DNA of 64,000 nucleotides from Lycorma delicatula (lineage: Eukaryota > Arthropoda > Insecta > Hemiptera > Fulgoridae): positions 44,626,446 through 44,690,445 of the forward strand of contig NC_134465.1 in assembly GCF_047948215.1 (NCBI RefSeq). Reading direction: 5' to 3'. Below the pieces are notes generated by a model, which had not been told where the DNA came from, ran no database searches, and saw only the letters and a program-made list of their open reading frames with translations. Shown here in pieces: positions 42,215 to 54,394 of this stretch. Position 1 is the stretch's first letter, and each line of letters begins with the position of its first letter. Made by a program: the position numbers and the translations under genes.

Positions 42215-43082
42215 TCTACATATATATAAAAGTCAATGTTTGTTTGTCTGTCTGTTCCAACTTAACTCTTGATCTACCTGACAAATTTGTCTAAAATTTT
42301 GCACACCTACACTTTGAAGCCCTGCGGTGAACATAGGCTAATTTTTTTAAGACCTCTAACATAACGAAATTTTACAACGAAATTTAAAACACTTTATTTC
42401 TTCCTTAAAGCTTATTTAATTTTCAAAATGACTTTGATTTTCAAGAAAAATTTAATTTTTAGCTAACATTTTTTTGAATTGATTAATTTTGTAAAGGGCT
42501 GAAGTTTTAGTTTAACGTACAGTTATTCCTAAGTTTCAATTGATTTAGCGCACATGCATATGTAATTTTTACGATTCATTCATTTACAATTTTTTACAGC
42601 CGTTTAAAAACATAAATAAATAGCTGCTTTTGTTTATCATGTGTGTAAAGTATTTAACTGCAATCTTTTAAATTCTGTGATCTTTTTTCAAAACATCATA
42701 CCGTGCCTAAAAGACATTCTTCGATCGGGAGAAATACAAAAAAAGCACGTATGATAAAAACTATTCATGCGGCAGAGACTGAAGACGAAAGACAGTCAAG
42801 ATTGGAAAGCGACCGAATACACACAGCCCAATACCGTTCTACTGAAACAACTGAGCAACGGGAAATGCGTTTAGAAAGCGACCGAATACGCACAGATCAA
42901 TCCCGCTCGACTGAAACAACTGAGCAACAGGAAATGCCGAAATGCCACGGTTACTGTATATGTGACTAACTGCACCTGCCTCGGGTTACTTGACTAATAC
43001 ATATAATAAAATAAAAAGATTGGCCACCACGAGAAACGCAAGTAATCATATAGCGCGAGCGAAGCTGCGATTGGGAGATAGT
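42215..43082 (+). mobile_element. Helitron-like element, internally deleted
   Basis: It starts TCTACATATATATAAAAGTC then AATGTTTGTTTGTCTGTCTG and a TGATCTACCTGACAAATTTG segment, a start shared by many arthropod Helitrons, after an A in the host (A|T target). Near the end is ATAGCGCGAGCGAAGCTGCG, then GGGAGATAGT, which resembles the common ...GCGAAGC...CTAGT terminus with one change. It contains part of the replicase N-terminus (42703-42969) but no Rep or helicase core, so it is non-autonomous. Confidence 0.6.
42703..42969 (+). pseudogene. Helitron replicase N-terminal repeat region
   Basis: The 88-residue frame begins at a GTG and contains repeated units RQSRLESDRIHTAQYRSTET, EQREMRLESDRIRTDQSRS and TEQQEM. 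Repeats of the form ET.EQR..RL..DR..... occur at the N-terminus of insect Helitron Rep-helicases. The frame runs into unrelated sequence (PKCHGYCICD) and stops. The GTG start is only where the frame opens; the native start is not visible. Confidence 0.6.
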
Positions 43083-44104
43083 ATTTAATAAATGTTCTGT
43101 AAAATTTAGGTTTACATCCAGACTCGATAAGTTTACAATTTTTATATTAAACTGCGTGCTTCTCTGTATAAAGTAAAATATTAATTTTCAGCTAGGTGTG
43201 AAATAATATCAGTCTAGTTACCCGTTCTAAATTTTATTCTACCATCACTGAAATTAAAAACCATTAACTTCGTCTTTTTTTTTATTTTTTTTTTTTTTAT
43301 AAACAATTCTAAATTTACATCAAATAAAAAATATTTATATATAACAATGATAATAAGATTTAATGTATTTTGACTATTTATTTGCCATTATAAGCGAATA
43401 ACCTAAAGCAAAGTTACCGCAAAATGTTACCAACAATAAATGTTATTCTTGTAACTTATTTTAACACATTTTGACATATGAAAACAATGAAATGATGCCA
43501 GATTGATATCTTGCCAATATTTTTTTTTTTTTTTAATTTTTGTATTACTTGGCAAAGAAAAGCATTTAACTTAGTATAATTATTTATATGATTAACGACG
43601 TCATAAGTACAGTAACAACACAACAAACACACGCAATTACTCATAATATTACTTTCTTCATTAGCGAATATAAAGGAATACAACTCTCCTAATTAATGAT
43701 GTACTAGATTACTTGTTTAATTGTAACGGACTATACAATGAATCATTATTATCTTTATTTACTCCTGCAACTCTCAACGCGAATGGGTAAACTGTACTAT
43801 TTGTCACGTAATAAACTGTAAAAAGTTTTCTTTCTTTTCCTTCATTATTTACGTCACTTTAAACAGGGGTTCTTTTTAAATCTTCTTAAATACTTGTTTT
43901 AATTTTATTACTGACCAGTTATAATAATTTTTTTTTTTTTTTTTTTTTTGTTTTAACTGATTATGAGTGATTACAATCCCTGAATCCGTTATAAATGATT
44001 TTAAATAAAAAAACATACATCTACATTGCGTTATTTTAAATTTGTATTGTGTTATATAGCTTCAGAACTAAAAGAAAAAAGTATCAGATTTACATTATTT
44101 TTTA
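43083..44104. other. AT-rich gap
   Basis: Homopolymer T runs lie near 43300 and 43930. No feature is supported. Confidence 0.5.
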
Positions 44105-44250
44105 ATGAAAGAGCGGGAATTAACAACTACAATCATAGACCCGGAAGAAATTGATAGAATATGAAAAGATACCTGACCGGGATTCAAACCCGGAAACTCC
44201 GCACAAAATTCCCAGACGCTACTTACTCACTCACGGAGATCGGCTAGATC
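44105..44250 (-). mobile_element. tRNA-derived SINE, family B
   Basis: On the minus strand: GCCGATCTCCGTGAGTGAGT, AAGTAGCGTCTGGGAATTT, the B box GGGTTTGAATCCCGGTCAGG, then TATCTTTTCATATTCTATCA and a tail through GGGTCTATGATTGTAGTT. The head is complete and the B box has one change from consensus. Confidence 0.75.
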
Positions 44251-44464
44251 TACATTTATTAATATTAAAAATAGAGATTTTGATTCGAATTACGAACAAA
44301 TATTTTTAAAAACCCAAAAATAAATACGTAAGATTCGTTAAAAAAAATTAAATTCTTTAATTAAATGCGCATTCTGTGGTAAAGTATTTATCACCGCTTG
44401 ATATAAAGGAATCTAAATTTAAAATAAATATGAATACAAAAAAGGTGGCAACATAGTTATTTCT

Positions 44465-45235
44465 GACACACAAACAACTTAATTAAAAATATTTATAATT
44501 TTATTTAAATATAATATCTTTTTGTTTATTTAATTCAATGATTCTAACTAAAGCGCGCGCGCATACCGTATTTAATCCGCCCGGGTGTGGCGGTACTAGG
44601 GGCGACGGTCAGCAATAACTAAACTAATGTAACTTCACAAATTGCGTAGAACAAATTTCGTTTAGGTCGGCAGACCGGTGTAGCCGCGAGACATAACTCA
44701 CCGGGTACCGAGTAAACCTGGCGATCAAATTCGAGACCTGGCCAGACCGACTTATTTTTTTACACTTTAAATATTAATCATTTAATCTAACGTTTACCTG
44801 TGACGTCACAACATAGCAGTAGTTTAGGGGATTATTTGGGGTGGAGATGCGATTTTGTAATTTTTTTTTCAAATATTATTTTTTAATCGTTAAAAAAATG
44901 TGCCTAAGAAAAATATGACCTTAATCAGGCGAAATCTCGAGATACTGAGAGTGACCTTGTTCTACAGCCCTTCTGACCTTTAAAATTAAAAATTAACAAA
45001 GTTTAGTTAAAATGGATCCAGTAGTTCTGGAGGTAAAATGTAACTTAAAGGTCAACACCAAATAGACACACACATATACATAGGAACATTAACATCCGAA
45101 AAATTTGCATTTGGTTTTTTTAGTTTTTGGGATTCCTTAGGTGTCAAAACGTCATGATCCGGTAAATATGCCCAAATTAAACCGGTTAAAATACTTTCCC
45201 TTTACAGCTACAACGCTATCTAGACGGGAAAATAA
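44465..45235 (+). repeat. tRNA-headed composite repeat, copy 5
   Basis: The fullest uninterrupted forward copy: GCGCGCGC at 44553, the tRNA-like head 44668-44755 (GGTCGGCAGACCGGTGTAGC, then AAATTCGAGACC), TGTGACGTCACA at 44800, the GCGAAATCTCGAGATACTGA segment near 44930, the GATCCAGTAGTTCTGGAGG segment near 45013, and the end AATACTTTCCCTTTACAGCT near 45190. It is useful as a reference for the family. Confidence 0.8.
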
Positions 45236-45304
45236 AAAATTAATGAACAAAAGATTCTATTCGTATTTATATTCATACTGAATAATAAAATACAATTTCT
45301 TTTA

Positions 45305-45475
45305 GGCAAGAAAAGTTTGCCGGCCTCCATGGTAGCATTTCGGTCTTTCACCCGGAGGTCCCGGGTTCGAATCCCCGATCAAGAATGGCATTTTCACAAG
45401 CTACAAAATTGTCATTTCGTCTCATCTTCTGAAACAACACCTAATGTTGTTCCCGGAGGCTAAAAAAAAGTACGG
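45305..45475 (+). mobile_element. tRNA-derived SINE, family B, with family-A-like tail
   Basis: The head GCCGGCCTCCATGGTAGCAT and B box GGGTTCGAATCCCCGATCAA are followed by TTTCACAAGCTACAAAATTG and a tail TCATCTTCTGAAACAACACC...TTCCCGGAGGCTAAAAAAAA. The tail end matches the family A tail (CATCCTCTGAAG...TTACCGGAGGCTAAACAGG). Confidence 0.85.
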
Positions 45476-46194
45476 AAAATGTTAGTTGAAAGTTATAGGC
45501 TGGATAACATTAAAATCTACACCTATTTAAACTTTTTACTTGGACTGACCATTACTTTTTGTTTAACTCCCCTTATATATATTTATATAAGATAAGAATC
45601 ATTTCAAGAAAAAAAAAATCAATAATTATCAAACTTCCAGTTTTATACATAAATATCAGAATGCGCATGTATTTTTAACTATATTAAAAACCTAAACCAA
45701 ACGTTTTGGCCTACCTGAATTATTTTTTAACCAATATATTTATTAAGATTTTTGGATGACTTCAGTTATAAACTTATTTATTTTGATGGTGGTAACACTT
45801 TACTTTGATGTTTCTTTTTTCTTGGTAATAATTATATAAAGTTAATCATTCTCGATTAGATGTAACGACATTGGTACAGATAAAAACCTAACCTTACAGT
45901 TTAAAAATAAAGCCCTCTCTCTAATCAATAAAAAATATCATTCTATTGATTTACAACAAGCGTGCAAAATTAATTGTAAACATATTTTTTATTGCGTACG
46001 TAAGGGAATTATTAATATACATTACTGTATATTAATAATAATAATTAAAGCTAAATAAATATCAATGATTCCCCGTAACTTGATGCAATGAAAAAATAAA
46101 TAAAACGTAACTATTATAATTATTTCTTAGAATTTCTTTCTTTTAAGGATATTATATTTTTATGATAAACTATGATAAAGGTATATATAATCAT
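45476..46194. other. AT-rich gap
   Basis: No supported feature up to the truncated foldback element. Confidence 0.5.
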
Positions 46195-46655
46195 GTTGTA
46201 AACGAGTAGACCGGTTTCGAACAAGTGCCCAATTCACAACATTTTCACACTTTCACAACCTACAGCTCCAAAACAGTAAGTCGTACAAGAAAATAGTTTA
46301 AATAAAAGTTTTTCTTTTTTTTTGAGATTAACAACTTTTCCAAATGCAATACAGACGTAAAACAATTTTTTCCGGAGAAAAAACCGAAAAAACACGTTTT
46401 TGACAACTTCAGCGCCACCTAGTATTTCAATTTCAAATTATACGGCGTAACTTCAAAAACATTAATTGTAGAGGAGAATGTCCTCTACATTTTATGTTTG
46501 ATAAACCTTTCTCTAGAATGCATAGATTCAGAGAAAAACGCATTTAGTTTTTCAAAAAGCTATGGGAGGGGATGTTAAAAATCTGGAATTAAGTTTCTCT
46601 CATCACCCCTAAGATATGGAAGAAACATTAATCGGTAGGTAAGGATTTTCAAATA
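46195..46655 (+). repeat. Foldback MITE, copy lacking its left arm
   Basis: It starts in the core (GTTGTAAACGAGTAGACCGG) and keeps the whole right arm to GGTAAGGATTTTCAAATA, matching 20050-20536 with scattered changes. The left arm is missing, so this copy cannot fold and has presumably lost mobility. Confidence 0.85.
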
Positions 46656-46858
46656 AAAATACAAATTGACTGTACTATATAACGATATACCAATTAATAA
46701 AATGTAAGTTAACAAACAAATTTAGGTACAACCAATCGCTGTAATGAACAGGGTAAAGTTAAGAGTGCCAAAAAAGCTTGCTTGTTATCATCGCCCGTAT
46801 TAACACTTATAGAGCTAAATATCGTGTGCACTTAGGTGGGCATAGCATACAGATATGA

Positions 46859-47141
46859 AACCCACCGGGTTGGTCTATTGGTAGAACGCGTCTTCCCACA
46901 TCAGCTGATTTGGAAGTCGAGAGTTCCAGCGTTCAAGTCCTAGTAAAGCCAGTTATTTTTACACGGATTTGAATACTAGATCGTGGATACCGATGTTCTT
47001 CGGTGGTTGGATTTCAATTAACCACACATCTCAGGAACGGTCGAACTGAGACTATACACTTCATTTGCACTCATAGATATCATCCTCTGAAGCAATATCT
47101 GATCGGTAATTCCCGGAGGATAAACAGGAAAAAGAAAGAAA
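46859..47141 (+). mobile_element. tRNA-derived SINE, family A
   Basis: A full copy with A box TGGTCTATTGGT (one change) and B box GTTCAAGTCCT; the body lacks about 20 bp before the tail. The flanks AGCATACAGATATGA (46844) and AGCATACTGATATGA (47142) are a 15-bp duplication with one mismatch. Confidence 0.92.
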
Positions 47142-47156
47142 AGCATACTGATATGA

Positions 47157-48327
47157 GGTAATAGTACATATTCGGCTCAATTAAATAGGGGATACCAATT
47201 CACTCCAAAGTTACTGAAGATAAAACCTTATATGGGATGTATTTTATTCTTTAGAATGGCTACGTAATATTTTTTTTTAAATGATTTATTTTATGTCGGC
47301 ACCATTAATGATTATGGTATGTAATAAATAATACATCCAATTGAAATAATCGGAAGTTAATAAATATAAAAATGTATCTATAAAAACTAATTATTACTAC
47401 TGTTCTTATTACTACTATGTTCTTTTGCTGCTTATTTTTTGAATTTTTTATTTCAAGTTAGGCGATTTCGCTGAGATAACTGCATCATCAGAACGTATAA
47501 AATTATATGTCAGATAGAAATCATACCTTAACAAATAAAAATACTATGATTATCATTTAGAACAAAATGTTGTATCAGATCGTATATACAAGATATTAAT
47601 AAACTATAAGAATTCTTAAATAACTAATCAAATGTTAAATATAGTAAAATGAAATTTTACTATAATGAAATTTAGTAGAACCCACCTATCTCATAATGAT
47701 CTATATTTTCAGTATGATATCATGACATCAAAAGTCAACTCAAAACATTTAAATAGAAAAAAAAATGGAACGGAGACATATTATTTTAAAGGACGGTAAG
47801 ATAAAAAACCATTTACGTAAAAAATTCAGATTATAACTGTAATAAAAATGGCGAGTTTTTTTAATATTATTCACAGCTAAATCCACAAATTGTCTACAAT
47901 AAATTCTAAATAACTTTTAAACGATGAAACACTAAAGCAAAAAAAAACATTTAGCAAACGCTCTTGTCTCAAGACGGTATATTTTTTCGGTGTGAGATCA
48001 CTATTTTGGCATACACTATTTCACTTTCAAAACTAGATGTGAAAAATATTAAAAAAAACCCCAATCTAGTTAAGGTTACTGTACCCGAAGTTTTTTAGGT
48101 AATTTTTTGGGGGTTTCAATGAGCTAAAAAATTATCTCAGAATCTTAACTTTTCCATTTAAAATTTTTGAGTCACGCTCCCCAAGGATTTTTGGATACGT
48201 GATGGTCTTAACCGAAAAATAGAATTAATTTCGAGATAAAAAAATCTGTTAAATTTTGTTTTTCCGTAAAATTAATTAAGGATTCCCGCAGTTTATTAAC
48301 ACTATATAAAATTTAAAATAATATTCA
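47157..48327. other. AT-rich gap
   Basis: No supported feature. ATTTTGGCATACACTATT-type strings near 48003 resemble nothing I can place. Confidence 0.45.
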
Positions 48328-49611
48328 ACCAGGTGATTCAAAAATGACTTCGCAACTTTAAAAGCATATATATATTTATTTAAATAACTTACAAATTCGG
48401 TTGATATCTCATTTCATAACAAAACACATCAAATTTTGATTCCCGTAGTTTTTTAGTACCGAATTCGGCTACCAGGGTTATTAAAAATGGATACATTTAC
48501 ATGTGCGTAACGCGCTCGCTGTGTGTTTTAGTTTCACGATTTGCAGTCAATAACAATAGTTCAACGTAATTTTCGTAGAGAGTAAAGTAGGGAGCCTCCT
48601 AATAGGCGTCCAATTTACTCTTGGCACCAAACCTTCGTCGAGACAGGTTTTTTGTTAAACATATAAAATCACCACGCCAACGCGTCCCTGAAACTGTTGT
48701 AGAACACAGAGAAAGTTTTGCTCTTGATCCGAAGAAATCAAATCGACGTGCGTTACGTGAGACTGGCATTCCACAAACGACTGTTTGGCGCGTTTTACGT
48801 AAACGATTATTCTTGAATTCGAACGAAATAACTGTGGTTCAACACATTACAATTGACAAAAAAGTTGCTCGGTTACGGTTTTGTGTAGAAATAATGGATA
48901 GAATTGTAGAAAACGATCCATTTTTAGAAAATGTTATTTTTAGTAACGAGTCGACGTTTCATATCAATGACCAGGTGAACACCCATAACTGCCGAATTTG
49001 GGATAGCGAAAACTCTTATGAATCTTTACAGCACATACCTGATAGTCCTAAAATCAATTTTTTTTGTACTCTAAGAAAACAAAGATTATCCGGCCCGTTC
49101 TTCTTCCAGGAGGCAATCGTAAATCGTATCGTTTATCTCGACATGCTTTTCTAATTCCTGAATTAGATGATGTTGACCAACATGAGTACCATTACTATTA
49201 GCAAGACAGACACCACCTCACTACCACCTAGAAGTCAAAGAGTTTCATGATATTCGATTCCCAGGTCGGTAGATCGGTAGTGAACGTCCAATTGCACGGT
49301 CATTTCGCTCCCCAGATTTGACCCCGCTAGATTCTTCTTGTGGGATTTCGTCTTTATGTAACACCTTGCCTGTCCATTATGTTGAGCTAAGAATTCGAGT
49401 TAACGCCCGACTTATTGGCTAAAATCTAGAAAGAAATCGACTTCAGGTAGGATGTATGTTGCAATAAAAATGGAAACCACATCGAGCCAAGGAGAAAGTA
49501 TGATGACAAACGTAATATATTTTTCTACGAAATGAAATCTCAACCGAATCTAGTTATTTCAATAGAGTTTTATATGTTTTTAAATTTGTGAAGTCATATT
49601 TGTATCACGTA
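48328..49611 (+). mobile_element. Mariner-like element, same family as 11592-13189
   Basis: The ends ACCAGGTGATTCAAAAATGA then CTTCGCAACTTTAAAA (left) and AATTTGTGAAGTCATATTTG then TATCACGTA (right) are imperfect inverted repeats and match the ends of the 11592-13189 element. The size of about 1.28 kb is normal. The transposase inside is dead. Confidence 0.75.
48560..49460 (+). pseudogene. Mariner-like transposase with first Asp changed to Asn
   Basis: The main frame 48621-49154 opens at a TTG and carries RQRVPETVVEHRESFALDPK, the helix-turn-helix GIPQTTVWRVLRKRLFLN, VVQHITIDKKVARLRFCVEI, then VIFSNESTFHINDQVNTHNC, where the family has SDES: the catalytic Asp is Asn (codon AAC at about 48951). 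PFFFQEAIVNRIVYLDML ends the frame. Beyond it, stops and shifts remove the second block (a TPPHY-like trace near 49215) and the third block is reduced to DLTPLDSSCGIS near 49318. Confidence 0.8.
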
Positions 49612-50694
49612 TATCAGCGACGGAGATGGTAAACATATCTTTTTTTTTAATTTTTAAAAAGTATTTTTTTAATCTAGCACATATAATCTTATCCGTTCTG
49701 ATGAAAAAGATATCTCAGCGAAAGCGTTTTACTTGAGAAAAAATTCAGTAAGTTATATGGAATTAATTTTTATACACAATTATATTTTGCAGATGAATTA
49801 TAATTTTGCTTAAATATTTAAAAGAAGAATTACTAAAATGATAAAAAATACTAGCAGTTTATTATAAAAATCAAATTATATTTTCCTTCAGTTGTGACGA
49901 AATTATTAAGAAGTTGATAGAAATAATATTTTAAGTTACATTATCAGTGCTCATCGTTGGGTAACGAAGATGCTATTTTCAAAGTAATTTTAATAATTTA
50001 TAAACCAAGAAAATTTAATAAAAAACAAGATATTTTTACTTTTAAATAAATAGCAGATTGTAGTATTCAATTTGTATCGCCAAGACTGTTATTAATAACA
50101 GTCTATGCGAAAGATGCCAAAAATATTAAAAAAACTATATGCGACTTGCTGTATTAAACGTGCTGAATCTCATGACCTTGCACTATGCACCAAAATCAAC
50201 AAATTGACATCGTTACATGCATCCTTTGTTTTCAAGGACATCTGGAAAAGTTTAGTAATTTTCCCAGAATAACATGAACTTTAATACGTTACATATTAAA
50301 TTAATAAAATACGATGAATTTTATAACATAAACTAAAACTTTCGATTTTCATTTATAAGGTATCAAATTTTTTTATCGATAATTAACTATTGATAATAAA
50401 AATAAAAAAATGTAATACAAAAACAGATTATAACAGACTACTTAAACCCGAAACTCTTTATGAATTGAAATGTTTAAACGGTAAACAATAGATAGAAAAA
50501 AAGAGAGAAGAATTTTTTTTAATTTTAGGACCCACAAAAATCAAAATGAAACCTAGAGTAGAGAATAAAAATATTTAAAAAAAAAATAAAAATTTTCCGA
50601 TTCGATAAAAAAGAAAAAGAAAATATTTTTATTAAAAACAAAAAAATATTTTTACGGGTTTTTGAATCGATTCATCCACCTCAAGATCGATTCA
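49612..50694. other. AT-rich gap with a 22-bp palindrome
   Basis: A perfect palindrome AGACTGTTATTAATAACAGT (continuing CT; 50083-50104) is the only structure noted. Confidence 0.5.
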
Positions 50695-50925
50695 TCACCA
50701 TCGATTCATCCATTCTCATCGGTCACAGTTCCTGATCGACCTCCTCTGGAAGGTTAATCCACAATATTCGCTTTACTGGCTTCTGACGCTCGAAATGTTT
50801 TGCCCGTTTACTTAAAATACTTTGATAGAAAGTTTCATCACCATAAATGATTTTTAGAAATCAATGATCGTATACTTTTTCCACCGTTAAAAAATTCAAT
50901 CATTGCACGTTATTTTAGACACGTT
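50695..50925 (-). pseudogene. Possible mariner transposase N-terminal scrap
   Basis: The minus strand in two frames reads LKIIYGDETFYQSILSKRAK, HFERQ, and in the other frame ASKANIVD and RGGRSGTVTDEN. This resembles the mariner helix-turn-helix and linker (YGD..S...V..W...F..GR....DD.RSGRP.TVTDEN). It is short, with stops, so the call is tentative. Three copies of ATCGATTCATC at 50665-50715 lie at its edge. Confidence 0.4.
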
Positions 50926-51143
50926 TACATAAAAGGGGTACTTGACTGCGTAACGATGGTTACTGATATAAACTGAGAGGGCGCGGTTCTACCATCTTTT
51001 AAATGTTAGTACTAGGGATATGAAACTATAATGTGATCCGCAATTGTCATTTTGTGTGATATATGTTGTTTTCCTATTACGTGCCAGTGTGCATATATAT
51101 TTTGTATTAAAACGGAGTAATGATTTACTTGCATCCATCTGTA

Positions 51144-52449
51144 CAGGGTCCGGCATATAAACCTGACGATTTTTGAGGGTTAATAATTAAACTGTGTTTC
51201 GTACTATTAAAACATTTAATATATCAAATTAAAGATCAATTTTTGCAATTTATAGTGAATTACTTACATAGATTTTTTTTTTAATATAATGTCGTCCAAA
51301 TGTTTTCCATTACTCCTCACACACTCACTTAACCTCATTCTAAAATTTGACATTGTTCACCCAATCATCAAGTGTGGAACCGCTTCAATTTCTCGTTGAA
51401 TGGCCTCCTTGATTTCTGCAATTCACTGTGGTCGACTACTGAAGACTTTATGTTTGAGATACTCCCACAGAAAAAAATTACAAACAGCCAAATCAGGTGA
51501 ACGCGCTGGACAAGGAATGTCGCCAAATTGTCCAGGAAAAATTTCTCGCAGAACATCCATTGCGATTCTCGCCGTATGGGCGGTGGCCTGCTGAAACCAA
51601 ATTTTACGTCCTTGAAAGTCATTCGGTTTCGGTCGCAGAAATTCATTCGAAATTTTTACGTATCGATGAGATGTTACTGTTACTCTGAGATTTAACTCCT
51701 CAAAAAAATACGGGCCGATTATGCCGAACTTTGAAACCGCACACCACACTGTAACATATCGACTGTGAAGGGGTTTTTCAAGAATTTGTCGTGGATTATG
51801 CGAAGCCCAATAACGGTAATTTTGTTTATTCACAAATCCTGACAGATGAAAATGCGCCTCGTCACTTAAAAGAATAATGGCATCCCGGTGAACATTTTCG
51901 AGGATGACCTCGCAAGCTGCTTTTCGAGACGCCCGATCATTTGCATTAAGTTGCTGCACTAACATAATCTTATACGGATGGAATTTCAGGTCGGCATGAA
52001 GAATTCGTCGTACACTTCGATCAGAAATGGTTAGCGCAGCAGTATGTCTCGCTGCTGAACGTCGTGGAGACCGCGTAACAGCTAACCTTACAGCGTTAAT
52101 GTTTTCAGGCGTTCTCACAGTCCGTTTTCGTACTGTCGGTTTCATTTTGAAAGCAGACGATGTGTTCCTGAAATTCTTCACCCACAACAATATCGTATTC
52201 CTACTAGGAATAGATGCGTGTCGATTTAAATTGAATGTCTGCGATATAAACGATGTGTTACAATAACCGAGTCGTTATTTTTAAAATAGGCTTCAATCAC
52301 AAACGCTCGTTGTTCAACCGACCACGACATACTGGCTACTGAAATAGCATGAATAGACCTGTCGATGTACAACACTCCCTCCTTATCATTGACAGTGGTG
52401 CCAACATAACAATTACTACAAAATCGTCAGATTTATATACCGGACTCTG
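51144..52449 (-). mobile_element. Complete mariner-like element with TA-flanked inverted repeats
   Basis: CAGGGTCCGGCATATAAACC (from 51144) is the complement of the right end finishing GGTATATA..GGACTCTG at 52449 (GATTTATATACCGGACTCTG), with a few changes. TA flanks both ends (51142-51143 and 52450-52451). The length is 1306 bp. It contains one transposase pseudogene on the minus strand. Confidence 0.88.
51265..52330 (-). pseudogene. Mariner-like transposase missing the second catalytic Asp
   Basis: The ATG at 52328-52330 (minus) starts MSWSVEQRAFVIEAYFKNND. A frameshift and stop follow, then the long frame 51423-52190 has VRTPENINAVRLAVTRSPRR (linker), the helix-turn-helix ALTISDRSVRRILHADLKFH, the first catalytic Asp in LLSDEAHFHLSGFVNKQNYR, and IWFQQATAHTA, where the family has QQDGATAHTA: a 6-bp deletion has removed Asp-Gly. 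The third Asp (ARSPDLAVCNFFLWEYL) is present. A stop after SSRPQ is followed by IAEIKEAIQREIEAVPHLMI, and the C-terminus VRSNGKHLDDIIL ends at 51265. Confidence 0.88.
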
Positions 52450-53817
52450 TATAAACTTTATATCTTTTTTTCATAAAGAATTTCTAAAGCATTACAATAA
52501 CCAACTCATTATGTCCGTTCAAGAAAAGAATGAATTTATTAAAAAAATTGTGTGTATATTACAAAAAAAAAAAATTATTTTATGTGATGTTATATAATAC
52601 AAATTACTTCTATAAATAAATAAAAAATGGGATAGTTTACCAAGATAAAAAAAAATTACATCCAAAGTTCACCGACGCGAATTTCAACAGTTTGATGAAA
52701 TTTGTATAATGACGAATTTCATCAAATTATGATGATAAATCTGGCAACACTGTTTTCCATACGACCAATGCTTCTTTCTAAGCTTTGCTAACACTATAGT
52801 AGGTTTTTGATGAGTAAATTGAACGTCCATGTTTATAAGTAATTAATTATCATAAGGACAATTTATCCACGTTTTATTAAAGTATTTATATTTTTTAAAC
52901 TAGTTAATTAAATAATAATAAATTCAAAATATAAAGACCTTGTAAAAGTATTATATCGGAATATTATTATTTATTTTTTTATATAACTTTAAAAAAATAT
53001 ATATATATATATATATATATTTCCAAGGTTATTGAATGAGATAATTACAATGTCTCGGTCATTGTACTTAGGTGATCGGCTACTGGCTTATAGAAGCCAT
53101 ATCAATCCGACATCAAGATACAAGTCGATACGGTTGTATCAGATTACGTCAGGTTAAATCTACTTTAATATATATAAAAAAGAGAATCCATTATTTTTTA
53201 TTATTATGTTTTTTTTAAGAAAAAAAAATTAAATATAAAATGTAATAATAGTAGCAATAAGCCGTAACTTTTCGGTACGCCCTTTGATCAGTCGTGCTTA
53301 GCTAGTAGCAGCCTATTCGTTTATATTCTATTATTATTTATTTTAACAAAATTTTATTAAAAATATAAATTAGTTTTTGTTTTTTTTTTGTTTTGAAGTA
53401 AAGGTAGATAGAATTAATTTTTTATGTATTAATAATAAAAATTAAATAGAAAAAAGAAACATGACGAAAATGACTTCCACATAAAAAATTAAATGTTAAA
53501 CCACAACATGCTTTGACATCTTTTTTGTCTTTTTAACAACGACGGAAAATATCATAAGAAATATATTTTAAACTAAAAGCTTAAACCAATTAACAGTAAA
53601 CAGTTCGTTAGATTGTCGCTTTTCACAATATGTTACAAACTTTCTTATAGTTATGATTCATTTAATAAATTCTGATCATATTATATTGCTTTCTCTGAAA
53701 GTACTGCGATGAATAAACTATATCACTTGTAGGTACAAATATCAACAACATTCTTTGGACTTAATATATATATATATTATTAAGAACTATTTACAGCGTG
53801 TTTTAAAACGCAACCCA
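52450..53817. other. AT-rich gap
   Basis: A (TA)n run is at 52998-53020. A short inverted repeat TTTGATGAAATTTG / CGAATTTCATCAAA lies at 52691-52726. No gene is supported. Confidence 0.5.
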
Positions 53818-53827
53818 GCAAAATATT

Positions 53828-54140
53828 GTTTTTTTTGGGGGTTTTTTTCAACCTAGGGGTTGGTCTAGGGTTAACGCGTCTTCCCAAATCAGCTGATTTG
53901 GAAGTCGAGAGTTACAGCGTTCAAGTCCTAGTAAACCCAGATATTTTTACATGGATTTGAATACTAGATCGTGGATACCGGTGTTCTTTGGTGGTGGTTG
54001 GGTTTCAATTAACCACACATCTCAGGAATGGTCGAACTGAGAATGTACAAGACTAAACACTTCATTTACACTCATACATATCATCCTCTGAAGAATTATC
54101 TAAACGGTAGTTACCGGAGGCTAAACAGGAAAAAGAAAAT
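53828..54140 (+). mobile_element. tRNA-derived SINE, family A
   Basis: It has the complete body and tail, but the usual CCCACCGGG start is altered to CAACCTAGGGGTTGGTCTAG after a G/T-rich stretch, and the A box lost two bases (TGGTCTAGGGTT). A 10-bp duplication GCAAAATATT flanks it at 53818 and 54141. The changed A box would weaken transcription of this copy. Confidence 0.85.
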
Positions 54141-54394
54141 GCAAAATATTTTTCAGAAAAGTTAATACAATAATTTCGGATTAAGAGGTTGGCAGCATTG
54201 TCTATTGTTTTATAATCGGCTGACATAATTTCTATTTATTTTTTGTAGAGTTAGTTACTTTTTTGGTTATATGTGTATTTTTATTAAGAAGAAAGCGGTT
54301 TAGACACAAAAGAAAGGATTTTTTATTGTGTTGGAAAAAATATTTAACAACTGAATCTTTTATTTTGTGTCTAGAAGTTTTCGATTGTAGTTTC

